Assembly: GCA_038207565.1 (NCBI GenBank)
Contig: JBBQZQ010000005.1
Span: forward strand, 79,141-143,140
Source: JALZAI01 sp038207565
GTDB lineage: Bacteria; Actinomycetota; Actinomycetes; Mycobacteriales; Jatrophihabitantaceae
Length of the DNA stretch: 64,000 nucleotides
Reading direction: 5' to 3'
The notes under the pieces were generated by a model, which did not search any database, had not been told where the DNA came from, and was given only the letters and a program-made list of their open reading frames with translations. This document shows, one piece after another, positions 1-8,587 of this stretch. The position numbers were made by a program, and so were the translations under genes. Each line of letters starts with the position of its first letter. The stretch's first letter is position 1.

Positions 1-1
1 C

Positions 2-1636
2 TGGTACCGCCGGCGGGTTCGCCATGAAACGCTGATCCCGGACGACGCGGGCGTCCGGCGGCTTCTGCTCCATTTCGGCGCCGTCGACTACCGAGCTCAG
101 GTCTGGTTCGACGGCCAGTTCGTGGCCAGCCATGTCGGCGGTCAGACACCGTTCACGGCCGACGTCACCGATGCTGTTCGTGCCGACGCCGACGACCACA
201 TCATCGTCGTACGAGCCGAGGACAACCCCGGCGAACTGGATCAACCGCGGGGCAAGCAGGACTGGCTGGAGAGGCCACATGGGATCTGGTACGAGCGGAC
301 CAGCGGGATATGGCAGAGCGTGTGGGCTGAGACCGTTCCGCCTGACCACCTGGTCGACGTGGCCTGGACGCCCGATGTTCCGGCCGGCACGATCCGGGGC
401 GAGGTCACCCTGGCGCGGGCTCCGATCAGCCCCCTCACGCTCGAATTGAGCTTCACACTGGGTTCGGAAATTCTCGCCGAACAGTCCGTCGTCGTGGGAA
501 ATAGGGTGACGACCGTCGACGTCGCCATTCACGCGTTGCGTAACGGTCAGGATCGAGCCCGCTTGCTGTGGACGCCTGAACGCCCGACGCTGCTCGATGT
601 CGATGTCGTCATCCGTGATCGTGATTCGAACGAGGTGGTCGACTCGGTTGCCAGCTACGTGGGGCTGCGCACCGCGTCGGTCGGCGGTGGGTCCTTCGAG
701 CTGAACGGCCAGCCGTACTACATGAGGGCGGTGTTGAATCAGGGCTACCGCTCCCAGACTCACCTGGCCACGCTCGGCACCAGCGAGCTGCGTGCCGAGG
801 TGGAGCTGACCAAGGCGATGGGATTCAATACCGTCCGCATACACCAGAAAGCAGAGGATCCCCGAATCCTCTTCTGGGCCGACCGATTGGGTCTACTGGT
901 GTGGGCCGAGACGGCGAACGCATACGAGTTCTCCCCGACCGCGATCGAATCCCTCACGGCAGAGTGGATGCAGTTGGTGCGTCGCGACCGCAATCACCCG
1001 TCCATCGTCGTCTGGGTTCCGATCAACGAGAGCTGGGGGGTGCAGGACATCGCTTCGAGCGCGGCTCAACAGCAGTTTGCGCTGGCGCTTTCCAACCTGA
1101 CCCGCGCGCTGGACCCGAGCCGTCCTGTCGTCTCCAACGAGGGTTGGGAACACGTCGACAGTGACATCCTCGGATTGCACGACTACACGATCGACGCCGA
1201 CCGCCTTCGCGCCCGCTACGGCGACACCCAGGCCGCCACCGCCACGGCCCTGTCGACGCATGGCCCGCAAGGTCGCCGCCCGATCATCGGCGATGCGCAG
1301 GCAGCCGCATTCCGGGCAGGCGACGCCCCGCTGATGATCACCGAGTTCGGTGGCATCTCGATGTCCAGCAGGGGCGAGGCCTGGGGATACACGCACGCAG
1401 GGTCGGATTCCGAATACGCGAACCTAATGCTGCAACTGTTCGAGGCCCTGCGAGCCAGCACAGCGGTGGCCGGCTTCTGCTACACGCAGTTTATGGACAC
1501 CGCCCAGGAGACCAACGGTCTGCTCTTCGCCGACGGAACGCCAAAGCTACCCATCGAGTCCATCCGCCACATCGTCACCGGGGTCAAGGACGGGATCGAG
1601 GTCGCGACGTCCGCTACCAACGGATGGGTTCAATAG
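2..1636 (+). CDS. Glycoside hydrolase family 2 (beta-galactosidase/beta-glucuronidase type), 5' partial
   Basis: The reading frame is open from base 2, so the true start lies before the window. The first visible residues (WYRRR, then LLHFGAVDY and a WFDG segment) are a typical GH2 sugar-binding jelly-roll domain. An immunoglobulin-like domain follows, then the TIM barrel. The catalytic acid/base is the Glu at 1028-1030 in a NESWG motif and the nucleophile is the Glu at 1343-1345 in TEFGG, both intact. A retaining beta-glycosidase is therefore expected. No signal peptide can be judged because the N-terminus is missing. The LacI-type regulator that follows on the same strand may control it in response to a sugar. 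Substrate (galactoside or glucuronide) cannot be decided from sequence. Confidence 0.93.
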   Translation, partial: WYRRRVRHETLIPDDAGVRRLLLHFGAVDYRAQVWFDGQFVASHVGGQTPFTADVTDAVRADADDHIIVVRAEDNPGELDQPRGKQDWLERPHGIWYERTSGIWQSVWAETVPPDHLVDVAWTPDVPAGTIRGEVTLARAPISPLTLELSFTLGSEILAEQSVVVGNRVTTVDVAIHALRNGQDRARLLWTPERPTLLDVDVVIRDRDSNEVVDSVASYVGLRTASVGGGSFELNGQPYYMRAVLNQGYRSQTHLATLGTSELRAEVELTKAMGFNTVRIHQKAEDPRILFWADRLGLLVWAETANAYEFSPTAIESLTAEWMQLVRRDRNHPSIVVWVPINESWGVQDIASSAAQQQFALALSNLTRALDPSRPVVSNEGWEHVDSDILGLHDYTIDADRLRARYGDTQAATATALSTHGPQGRRPIIGDAQAAAFRAGDAPLMITEFGGISMSSRGEAWGYTHAGSDSEYANLMLQLFEALRASTAVAGFCYTQFMDTAQETNGLLFADGTPKLPIESIRHIVTGVKDGIEVATSATNGWVQ

Positions 1637-1709
1637 CCGACGGGTAAAACATGCTGCAGCGCCATCAGCGCGGAGAAGCACACGCACATGCTCGTGAGAG
1701 GGTGAGGAA

Positions 1710-2720
1710 ATGGCAGTCACCCTGCGCGATGTCGCCGAACGCGCCGGCGTGTCGACGCGAACGGTGTCCAACGTCGTGAACGATTTTCACTACGTGTCGC
1801 CGGCCATGCGCGCCAAGGTCCAGGCGGCGCTCGATGAGCTCAATTACAAGCCGAACCTGCTCGCCCGCGGACTTCGCCAGGGCCGCACCGGCATCGTCAC
1901 CTTGCTGGTTCCCCAGATCGCCGTTCCGTACTTCGGCGAACTCGCCCACGAGATCGTCGAGCGCGCGAGTCGCCTGGGTTTCACGGTCATGATCGACGAA
2001 ACGGGCGGTCAACCGCAGCGCGAACTCGCAGTCCTGGACGTGGCGTCACGTTCCAGCTGGGTCGACGGTGTGTTGCTGAGCTCGTTGGGTCTGAACGGAC
2101 GTGCCCTGACCAGGCTTCGGCCCAGCGTCCCGGTAGTGCTGCTGGGCGAGCGAACCGCCAGGACGGCATTGGATCACGTCGGCATCGACAACGAACGTGC
2201 GTCTCGCCATGCCGTCCAACACCTCATTGCCTCGGGCCGACGACGTATTGCCGCCGTCGGCGGAAGCACCGTCCCGGCCGATGTGACCTCCCGGGTGCGT
2301 TCGAAGGGATACCGGGCGGCTCTGCGAGCCGCAGGCCTGCCGATCGATCAGGACCTCTACGCGCACACGCCGGAATACCGACGTGGCGACGCCGCCGGCG
2401 CAGTGCGTGCCCTACTCGCTCAGAAGAAACCCCCGGACGCACTCTTCTGCTTCAGCGACGAGCTTGCCATCGGCGCGCTCCGTGAACTGCGCAAGCTTGG
2501 TCTGCAGGTGCCGGGGGACATCAGTGTCGTCGGATTCGACGACGTCGAGGAAGCCCGGTTCGCGACACCGTCGCTCACGTCCGTCCGACCTGACAAGCCC
2601 GCGATCGCCAGCGCAGCCATGGACATGCTCATCGAACGCATCGGCGGTTCGGAGGTCACGCCGCGCGACGTGCGCGTCGGCCATGAACTGATCATCCGGG
2701 AAAGCAGCACGCATTCTTGA
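1710..2720 (+). CDS. LacI/GalR family transcriptional regulator
   Basis: A 336-residue protein. The N-terminal helix-turn-helix (VTLRDVAERAGVSTRTVSNV, residues 3-22) and hinge helix (YKPNLLARGLRQG) are classic LacI. A periplasmic-binding-protein-like ligand and dimerisation domain fills the rest, with the common DELAIGALRELR and ISVVGFDD segments near the C-terminus. ATG at 1710 is preceded by GGTGAGG. It lies 73 bp after the GH2 glycosidase on the same strand, so it probably represses genes for uptake or hydrolysis of the glycoside. The ligand is unknown. Confidence 0.95.
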   Translation: MAVTLRDVAERAGVSTRTVSNVVNDFHYVSPAMRAKVQAALDELNYKPNLLARGLRQGRTGIVTLLVPQIAVPYFGELAHEIVERASRLGFTVMIDETGGQPQRELAVLDVASRSSWVDGVLLSSLGLNGRALTRLRPSVPVVLLGERTARTALDHVGIDNERASRHAVQHLIASGRRRIAAVGGSTVPADVTSRVRSKGYRAALRAAGLPIDQDLYAHTPEYRRGDAAGAVRALLAQKKPPDALFCFSDELAIGALRELRKLGLQVPGDISVVGFDDVEEARFATPSLTSVRPDKPAIASAAMDMLIERIGGSEVTPRDVRVGHELIIRESSTHS

Positions 2721-2731
2721 CGCACCAGGCG

Positions 2732-3064
2732 TCAGGCGTCTTCGGCCCGGCGGACGGTCGCGGCGATCGCGTCCGCGAGCCGAGGCCAGATCGCCGGCGG
2801 GAGATCGTGCCCCAGCCCGTCGATGACGAGCAGCTCGGCGTCCGGGATCGCGGCCGCCGTCGCCCGGCCACCGCTGACGTCGACGAGCGGATCGGCCGCC
2901 CCGTGGACGACGAGGGCAGGCACCCGCACCGCGCCCAGTCGCTGCGTGCGATCGGTGGCGGTGAAGGCCGTTGCCGCTTGCCGCGAGACCCCGGCGGGGT
3001 CGTAACCGTGGTCGAAGGCCCGGCCGGTGCGCCACCGCAACCACTGCTCGTCGCGTTCGACGTC
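2732..3064 (-). pseudogene. Alpha/beta hydrolase, C-terminal fragment
   Basis: About 110 residues on the minus strand match the C-terminal third of an alpha/beta hydrolase: FDHGYDPAGVSRQ, then the strand VPALVVHGAADPLVD carrying the catalytic Asp, and GLGHDLP carrying the catalytic His. The part that would hold the oxyanion hole and nucleophilic Ser is missing. Immediately upstream (3061-3064) the sequence switches frame into the start of an unrelated AMP-dependent ligase. This is best read as a deletion scar joining two genes and is not expected to give an active enzyme. Confidence 0.75.
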
Positions 3065-3216
3065 AGCCGTACGCCGCCATCCACCACGGCGAGCCGATCC
3101 GGTGCGGCGTACGCGATGCGGTCCAGATAACCGTCCAGTAACCGTCCGTCCCAGAGTCCGGTGTCGCCGTAGGCGCGCCGGGCGAAAGGGCTGACGGTGG
3201 GGAAGGCAGGGCTCAC
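3061..3216 (-). pseudogene. AMP-dependent acyl-CoA synthetase/ligase, N-terminal stub
   Basis: The first 52 codons on the minus strand resemble the N-terminus of an adenylate-forming ligase: FARRAYGDTGLW, then PDRLAVVDGGVRLT, the usual opening of the ANL family before the first core motif. At about 3061 this stops and the frame no longer encodes the family; the downstream sequence is instead the tail of an alpha/beta hydrolase in another frame. All AMP-binding motifs are absent, so the stub is non-functional. Confidence 0.65.
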
Positions 3217-3273
3217 AATCGTGGAACCTACCTACCCGGTGCGTGGGCGCCTGGCGCCCGGGGAAACGATCAG

Positions 3274-3301
3274 TGGACAATAGCTTCCCAGGAAGTATAT
3301 T
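3274..3301 (+). promoter_or_regulatory. Candidate promoter of the zinc-ribbon gene
   Basis: TGGACA at 3274-3279 and TATATT at 3296-3301 are separated by 16 bp, close to the -35/-10 pattern of vegetative sigma factors. It would give a leader of roughly 70 nt before the GTG at 3379. Inferred from pattern only. Confidence 0.4.
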
Positions 3302-3378
3302 CTGCGTGAAGTAAGCGGCTGAGGTTGGCGCCTACAGTCCGTGCCGCTCATGGCACCCGTCGTTCGGGGGAATCGACA

Positions 3379-3657
3379 GTGCGCACACAATCACGATTGT
3401 GGGGGCGGGACGCGTGCCGGCGTAGCGCCAATCTCGCCCGCTCGACCCGGGCCGTCCGACCTCGCGTCACACCCGGTTCGGTCGCGACCCGTCCTGCCGA
3501 CGCGGCGCCGGACGGCCCCGCCGCACCGCCTGAGCGCTGTCCGCGCTGCGATACCCAGCTCGCACTGCTGCATTGGTATCTGATCACCGGCGACGCGGCG
3601 AACGAGACGAGGACGGTGGACTCCTACGCATGCCCGTCGTGCCGGCCGACCAACTGA
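3379..3657 (+). CDS. Small zinc-ribbon protein, function unknown
   Basis: A 92-residue protein if the GTG at 3379 is used; GGGGGAA at 3366-3372 is a well-placed ribosome-binding site. The basic, disordered N-terminal half is followed by a compact C-terminal zinc ribbon with a CPRC pair about 60 residues in and a CPSC pair at the very end, separated by a segment beginning LALLHWYLI. I do not recognise the family beyond the ribbon. A longer TTG-initiated reading from 3325 is possible but lacks a comparable ribosome-binding site. It stands alone between the gene remnants and a convergent MarR gene. Confidence 0.6.
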   Translation: MRTQSRLWGRDACRRSANLARSTRAVRPRVTPGSVATRPADAAPDGPAAPPERCPRCDTQLALLHWYLITGDAANETRTVDSYACPSCRPTN

Positions 3658-3738
3658 ACTGGCGGACCTGCCACGTCGATCTGCAGCCGAGGCCTCCCGC
3701 CAGGCAATGAGTCCGGCCCGTCCTGGTTCGACCGGCGG

Positions 3739-4299
3739 TCAGCTGGTGCCGCTCGTGGGTCGTCGGCGACGCTCTGACACAGCCGGGTCGCGGTCGACCG
3801 GCCGTTCGGCGGACCCGTCGACCCCGTCCAACTCGTCCACTTCGACCGCCTGGTCGGCAGCGAGCACGGGGGGCGTGCTCAATGCGCGCAGCGTGGCGGC
3901 AGCCGACGCCACCTCGTCGGCGGTGACAACGCCACCAAGCAGTGCCCCGCGTAGCGTCTGGTGAAACACACGCGACGCGTGCTGCGCCATCGACAGCCCA
4001 TCCTCGGTCAGCGCCGCATTGATCACCCGCCGGTCGTCGGTCGAGCCGCGGCGGTCGATGAGCCCATCACGCGCCATCCGGTCGGCGAGCTTGGTGAACC
4101 CGCCCGAGGTCATCGCCACCCCGCGAGCCAGTGCGCTCATCGGCATCCGGTGATCATCGGCTATTAGCAACAGGTGCAGCACGGCGAACCACTGAGCCGG
4201 AACGCCGGAGTCCTCGAGCACCTGGTCGAGGTGGCGCTGAACCCCCCGCACGCCCGACCGCACGCCCTCCCAGTGAGCGCGAAGGTCCTCGTCAGACAT
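3739..4299 (-). CDS. MarR family transcriptional regulator
   Basis: A 186-residue protein from the ATG at 4299 (frame continues upstream to 4359, but MSDEDLRAHWEG is the natural start of the domain). The winged helix is clear: LARGVAMTSGGFTKLADRM as recognition helix, LIDRRGSTDDRRVINAALTEDG as wing. The last 40 residues are acidic then basic and look disordered. It likely binds as a dimer to its own promoter or a neighbour's. It is divergent from the LOG-like gene starting at 4401, which may be its target. Confidence 0.88.
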   Translation of the reverse strand: MSDEDLRAHWEGVRSGVRGVQRHLDQVLEDSGVPAQWFAVLHLLLIADDHRMPMSALARGVAMTSGGFTKLADRMARDGLIDRRGSTDDRRVINAALTEDGLSMAQHASRVFHQTLRGALLGGVVTADEVASAAATLRALSTPPVLAADQAVEVDELDGVDGSAERPVDRDPAVSERRRRPTSGTS

Positions 4300-4400
4300 G
4301 TCCCATCCCGCCACGGTGCTCAACGTAGCGCGTGCGGCGACGCCCGGGGATGCGAACATTCCCGCACCCTGCTCAGCTTGAGCGCGACTGGAGGCGGCCC

Positions 4401-5159
4401 GTGTCGCAGTTTGACGACCCTCCTGTGATTGCCGTCTTCGGCGGCAACAACCCCGCCGACGACGAACTGGCCGCTGCCCGGGTACTCGGCGCCCAGGTCC
4501 ACCGATCCGGCGCTATCCTGCTGACCGGCGGCGGCAACACGCGCGCGCGAACGGTGAAGGATGCCGCAATCAGGTCGGCCGTCGGCGCAGCGGGTCCTGG
4601 CAATCCCGCGCGCTGGATCGGCGTGCAGCGAGCCGCCGATCCGGCCGAGCCGAGGTGGCAGGGCCTGCAGTCGATCGTGGTGACCCCTGGGTTAAACCAC
4701 CGGCGCAACTTCGTCGAGGCGTGCCTATGCGACGCCGCGATCGCGATCGGAGGCGGGAGCGGCACCGCGTCCGAGGTCGTGTTCTCGCTGTTTCTCAAAC
4801 GCCCCGTCGTCGTCATCGGCGCACGTTGGCCCAGCGATCCGGGCGGTGCAGTGCGGTTCCTGCGGAATTCGGCGGTACAACGGATTGCCTGGCCGAACCA
4901 GCCGCAGACCGCGATCGACGCCGGCATCGACGCCGCCTATCGCTGGGCCGACGATCCCGATGTGCTCGCGGTCAACCACGCCCTGCCCGTCACGGAGCAG
5001 ACGGCTGCTCGGATGATCGACGAGCTGCGCGGACGAATCGCTGCCGTGTCGGCCAGTCCGGACTTCGCCGAGCTCACCGACGAGCATTCGTGGGCCGCCT
5101 ACGTCGGTGCCGCGATTCGGGCGTCCGGCCGGCGCGTCCCGGCACATCACGCAAGGTAG
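4401..5159 (+). CDS. LOG/TIGR00725-like Rossmann-fold nucleotide-binding protein
   Basis: A 252-residue protein from the GTG at 4401, preceded by GGAGGC at 4390-4395. The fold is a SLOG/LOG Rossmann domain: IAVFGGNNPADDE opens it, GAILLTGGGNT is the phosphate-binding turn, and AIAIGGGSGTASEVV corresponds to the PGGxGT motif of LOG phosphoribohydrolases, with the first position changed to Gly. Family members bind or cleave nucleotide monophosphates; the altered motif leaves activity open. It is divergent from MarR, and its last 13 bases overlap the convergent sortase gene. Confidence 0.72.
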   Translation: MSQFDDPPVIAVFGGNNPADDELAAARVLGAQVHRSGAILLTGGGNTRARTVKDAAIRSAVGAAGPGNPARWIGVQRAADPAEPRWQGLQSIVVTPGLNHRRNFVEACLCDAAIAIGGGSGTASEVVFSLFLKRPVVVIGARWPSDPGGAVRFLRNSAVQRIAWPNQPQTAIDAGIDAAYRWADDPDVLAVNHALPVTEQTAARMIDELRGRIAAVSASPDFAELTDEHSWAAYVGAAIRASGRRVPAHHAR

Positions 5160-5839
5160 GCAGTGACCACCAGGTTGTCGACGTAGCTTCGGGCCTGGTA
5201 ATCGAAGTCTCCGGAGCAGGTCACCAGCCGCAACGTGGAGACGGGGGTCGGCCCGTACACCGCGTCGGTCGGAAACGTCTTCTTCGGATACTGGTCGGTG
5301 CGCGCCACCGTGAAGCGCACCGTTGACCCGTCCGTGCGGGAGATGAACACCGGACTTCCCGGTCTGAGCGCAGTCAGCTTGTAGAACACGGCGGGTCCGC
5401 TGACCGAATCGACGTGGCCCGCGATCACGGCAGGACCCCGATCGCCCGGACGGACTCCGCCCGCGTACCACCCGGCGACCTGCCACTGCGACGGCGTCTC
5501 CAGAGAGCCGTCCGAGAGCAGCCCCAGCCTCTGCAGGGACGAGTCGACACCGATGGACGGGATACGCACCCGTGTGGGCGCACTGCTCGACCCCGAGGGC
5601 CGCGGCGCGGCATGCGCCGGACCTGTCGGCCCGTCAGCGAGCGGAGGGATTGCCCCCGGCCGTGCCGCCGACGTCTCAGCGGGCGCCGACGGCACGCCGG
5701 CGCCCGCGGCGCTCGATCGCACCCCGGGCGGCGCGCTGGAGGACCCAACATCGGCTGACTCGCCGCCCGCCGGCCCGCAGCCGGCCAATGCGATGACAGC
5801 CAGCACCAGGGCGACGGACCATGACGCAGGCGGGGTCAT
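5147..5839 (-). CDS. Class F sortase, predicted lipoprotein
   Basis: A 230-residue protein. The N-terminus is a signal peptide ending in lipobox LAGC (Cys21), so it is probably anchored to the outer membrane face by lipid. A Ser/Pro/Ala-rich linker runs to about residue 88, followed by the sortase barrel. The catalytic triad is visible: His142 in IAGHVD, Cys208 in LVTCSG and Arg217 in YQARSYV. Class F sortases are typical of actinobacteria and are often paired with DUF4397 proteins, as here: its start overlaps the stop of the DUF4397 gene by four bases (ATGA), so the two are translationally coupled. Substrate unknown. Confidence 0.92.
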   Translation of the reverse strand: MTPPASWSVALVLAVIALAGCGPAGGESADVGSSSAPPGVRSSAAGAGVPSAPAETSAARPGAIPPLADGPTGPAHAAPRPSGSSSAPTRVRIPSIGVDSSLQRLGLLSDGSLETPSQWQVAGWYAGGVRPGDRGPAVIAGHVDSVSGPAVFYKLTALRPGSPVFISRTDGSTVRFTVARTDQYPKKTFPTDAVYGPTPVSTLRLVTCSGDFDYQARSYVDNLVVTAYLA

Positions 5840-6741
5840 CCGAGCAATGATGCGTTCCTACGCCGAGCGATCAGCAAGGAGCATGCGCCGAGTGAGATCG
5901 CTGACCCGAGGATGACGCTCCATAGCGTCAAACCATCGGGACCGCCGCTCACCTGGGACGCCATCGCACCGCCGCCGGCATCAACGGGTCCCCGCGGGGA
6001 CAGTGCGCTGCCGGACGCGTCCTCGATGGCCCGCAGCTCGATGCCCTCGCCCTGGCTGTCCAGGACGACGAGGGAGTTCACACTGCCCGCTCGCACGGTG
6101 ACAGTCTTCGTGGCCGACACCGATTCCGGCACCGCCTTGGCGCGCACCGTCCATTGCCCGGCCGGAACGGAGGCATAACCGGTCGAGCTGGCGAACGCTG
6201 CATTGGAGGCGACGACGGTGTCCGGTCCGGCGACCAGCGTGGCCCGGGGCGCGCGGCTCGCTGCCTGAATGACGCGTACCAGACCGTGTCCACGGGTGGG
6301 CGAAGCGAGGCGGTCGCTCAACACGATTCCCTTCAGCTTGCTGTTCATCCCGACCGCTGCCGCCGTGTAGGCCTTGCCGGCCGCGGCCTTCAACGTCCAC
6401 TTCAGTCCGGCTGGGCTCGACGCCGGCGCGCCGTGCTTGCGCATCGCCACGATGTAGAGGCCCGGCTTGACCTGACGATAGGCACTGACGTCCCCGTAGC
6501 CGATATCGGACAACCACAACGTCGTTGATCGGCCGGAGAACGAGGTGAGATACACGTCGACGCCCGGTGTGTCCGGAGAGAAGTGAGCACCCCGAATCAC
6601 CGCTGTGGCGCTGCTCGGTGCGGCCGCAGCGACCGGTGCGCTGGCGGACGCGTTCGCGCCCCCGAACAGCAGCATTGCGAGCGAGGCGACGGTTGCCGCC
6701 ACCGCTGCTCTCGTCGTGCCACTGACTTGATTGTGTTTCAT
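5836..6741 (-). CDS. DUF4397 domain surface protein
   Basis: A 301-residue protein from the ATG at 6741 (MKHNQVSG). A Sec signal peptide (hydrophobic VAATVASLAMLLFGGANASA) is followed by a DUF4397 domain of repeated beta segments (VIRGAHFSPDTPGVDVYL; ALRN-like YRQVKPGLYIVAM). The C-terminus carries a membrane helix (LTLWSVILGSAISLGACSLL) and a basic tail ARRRN, like a cell-wall anchored protein, but no LPXTG or LAXTG is present before it. It is exported and probably membrane-held. It is in an operon with the downstream class F sortase, whose start overlaps its stop. Confidence 0.85.
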   Translation of the reverse strand: MKHNQVSGTTRAAVAATVASLAMLLFGGANASASAPVAAAAPSSATAVIRGAHFSPDTPGVDVYLTSFSGRSTTLWLSDIGYGDVSAYRQVKPGLYIVAMRKHGAPASSPAGLKWTLKAAAGKAYTAAAVGMNSKLKGIVLSDRLASPTRGHGLVRVIQAASRAPRATLVAGPDTVVASNAAFASSTGYASVPAGQWTVRAKAVPESVSATKTVTVRAGSVNSLVVLDSQGEGIELRAIEDASGSALSPRGPVDAGGGAMASQVSGGPDGLTLWSVILGSAISLGACSLLIARRRNASLLG

Positions 6742-6781
6742 CTTCTGTCCCCCGTTGTCGATGTGTTCCTTCGATGCTCGG

Positions 6782-8143
6782 TCATGAGATGGGTGCAACC
6801 GGACTCACGGCCGGGTTCCACGTGAGCGTGGTGTGCTTGCCGCGGCTGGTGATGTTCATCGGCTGGTAAGCCGGTGGAAGAGACGCCAGGGTCGACTGGA
6901 CGTCGGCCACCTGGGCGGCGACGGTGAGCGTGCGAACTGGTCGGGCTGCGGCACGCTCGGCCGGGTTCTCGGTGGCTGCGACCACCCGGGCGGAGCCCGA
7001 ACTGGCCAGCACGGCGATGAACGTCGCCGCACGCAGATCGAGGCCACCCGAGCGCAACAACGCGCGAAACGACGGGCTGACAGTCAGGTTGGGATTGGCC
7101 GCCAGGCCGGTACCTGCCAGCACGCGGTTGCCCCGGTCCGTGAACAGCAACGCCCGGATCGCGGCGGGCGGTCGCCGCACGACCGATCCGACCTCGACCG
7201 AATCGCTACCGGTGCCGAACCGGGCGATCGGGACCGCGGCCGCGGACAACGCTGACAGGCCGGGTGCGGCTCGAGTTGACGCGGTGGACACGAACCAGTC
7301 CAACGTGCGCCCGACCGACGCCTGTTGCGAACCGGAACCGGTCAGCGGCGTGACGGCAGTGAACCCCGCGCCACTGAGCTGTTCAGCCGTTGCGGGATCC
7401 GCACCGAGGTGGACGCCGGCGCCTAGGTTCGTCCGCATCCACGACAGCGCGGATGCAATTTCAGCCGAGCGCGCGGCACCCGCAGCAGGTGAACTCGAGG
7501 TGGTGGAGCGGTCTCCGCTCTGGCTCGCCGGGGAAGGCGTGTTCCTCGAACGCGTCGTCGCGTACGCCGCAGCCGTAACGGCGAGGGCGATCACGAACAG
7601 CGCAGCTGCAAGACGCCACAGCAGTCCCGAACCCGGGCGACGCGGTTCCCAGCCTTCCGAGACCGGCAGCTTGGCCGAACGAAGGGTTCCGGCAAGGCGC
7701 GATCGCACTCTCTCCGGGGGTCGCGTTCTCTCCGCGGGTCGCGTTGTCTCCGCGGGTCGCGTTCTCTCCGCGGGTCGCGTTCTCTCCGCGGGTCGCGTTG
7801 TCGCCGTAGTTCGCTCAGCCGGCTCACTCTGCGCAGCCGGCTCACTCTGCGCAGGCGGAGGTTCTCGCGCGGCTGCGGGCCGCTCAACAGGCCGCTCAAG
7901 TGGAGCCCGGGGCGCAGGCCGCGCAGGGCTCTCCGTCCGCACCGGACGCAGTGCGCCCGTCGGCTGTCGGATGGGTGCGGGCCGCTCAACCAGTGCCGGC
8001 CGGTCAACCGGTTCGTCCCGCTCGTCGGCTACCTTGCCCTGCAGCACGGACATCAGGTCGGCGTCATCGTCCTCGGCGTCCGTTGCGCTGTTGTCGAAGG
8101 CAGCGCGTAAGCGCCACGCGTCGCGCCGGAACCGTGCTCGCAT
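6782..8143 (-). CDS. Single-pass membrane protein with RTRPAE repeats, function unknown
   Basis: A 453-residue protein if the ATG at 8143 is used, which has GGGGGAAGG just upstream; a GTG at 8245 would add 34 residues without a good site. Residues about 1-180 are acidic/Pro/Ala/Arg-rich and disordered, with tandem six-residue repeats (RTRPAE). One membrane helix follows (LLWRLAAALFVIALAVTAAA), then a Ser/Thr linker and an external domain of about 200 residues starting SALSWMRTNLGAGVHLGADP. That domain recalls the C-terminal extracytoplasmic part of some actinobacterial glycosyltransferases, but this is memory, not a search. It is upstream of and co-oriented with DUF4397 and sortase, suggesting a surface module. 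Confidence 0.7.
   Translation of the reverse strand: MRARFRRDAWRLRAAFDNSATDAEDDDADLMSVLQGKVADERDEPVDRPALVERPAPIRQPTGALRPVRTESPARPAPRAPLERPVERPAAAREPPPAQSEPAAQSEPAERTTATTRPAERTRPAERTRPAETTRPAERTRPPERVRSRLAGTLRSAKLPVSEGWEPRRPGSGLLWRLAAALFVIALAVTAAAYATTRSRNTPSPASQSGDRSTTSSSPAAGAARSAEIASALSWMRTNLGAGVHLGADPATAEQLSGAGFTAVTPLTGSGSQQASVGRTLDWFVSTASTRAAPGLSALSAAAVPIARFGTGSDSVEVGSVVRRPPAAIRALLFTDRGNRVLAGTGLAANPNLTVSPSFRALLRSGGLDLRAATFIAVLASSGSARVVAATENPAERAAARPVRTLTVAAQVADVQSTLASLPPAYQPMNITSRGKHTTLTWNPAVSPVAPIS
7715..7806 (-). repeat. 18-bp in-frame tandem repeat (RTRPAE)
   Basis: Five consecutive 18-bp units differing at one or two positions, each reading GCGGGTCGCGTT plus CTCTCC or GTCTCC on the plus strand. 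They encode RTRPAE/TTRPAE hexapeptides in the membrane protein. Such near-identical units are prone to slippage, so copy number may vary between strains. Confidence 0.9.
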
Positions 8144-8575
8144 GACCTTCCCCCGAAAACTGCGCGTAGGCCAGTCGCCGTGCGGGGACGCGGCGCCACC
8201 GGCCTGTTCTGCTGTGCGTGTACCCGTACCGAGCATGATGCTCACGTTTTCCGGTATTTCGCACTGCCGCCCGATATTGATTCACGGAAATCGCACAAGC
8301 GTCATATGCCCACTACCTCGCTCTTAGCCCAGAGCGCCTGCCTCTTTGTCGATTTTGCGCCCACCTGACCTGAATAGAGCTGCTGCGCAGCGCAGAAATT
8401 CACGGCCGCCGGCGCAATATCCGGCGCTTATCTCGATTGATCGCGCCGCGCATTATCGCCCACCTTCCAAAATAGATCCGCCACCATTTCGGTGGGTTTG
8501 GGTCACGCGGATTGTCCTGCCACCGGGGTCGGGCCGGGCCGCCGAGCGGTCGAATTCGCCACGCCGCATTTCGCG
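8144..8575. other. Intergenic region between divergent genes
   Basis: About 430 bases without a convincing gene. The segment 8246-8480 is visibly richer in A and T than its surroundings (for example around 8270-8300 and 8440-8480), as expected for a divergent promoter region. No tRNA, riboswitch or repeat was recognised. The minus-strand frame of the membrane protein could extend into it as far as 8245. Confidence 0.5.
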
Positions 8576-8581
8576 TACGGT
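8576..8581 (+). promoter_or_regulatory. -10 hexamer, leaderless start of haloalkane dehalogenase
   Basis: TACGGT ends 6 nt before the ATG at 8588, and no ribosome-binding site precedes that ATG. Transcription would start at or next to the start codon. Confidence 0.5.
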
Positions 8582-8587
8582 CAGGCC

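Noticed and set aside
5836..6741. LPXTG/LAXTG sorting signal in the DUF4397 protein
   Set aside because: The C-terminal helix and basic tail are present but no pentapeptide of that form precedes them.
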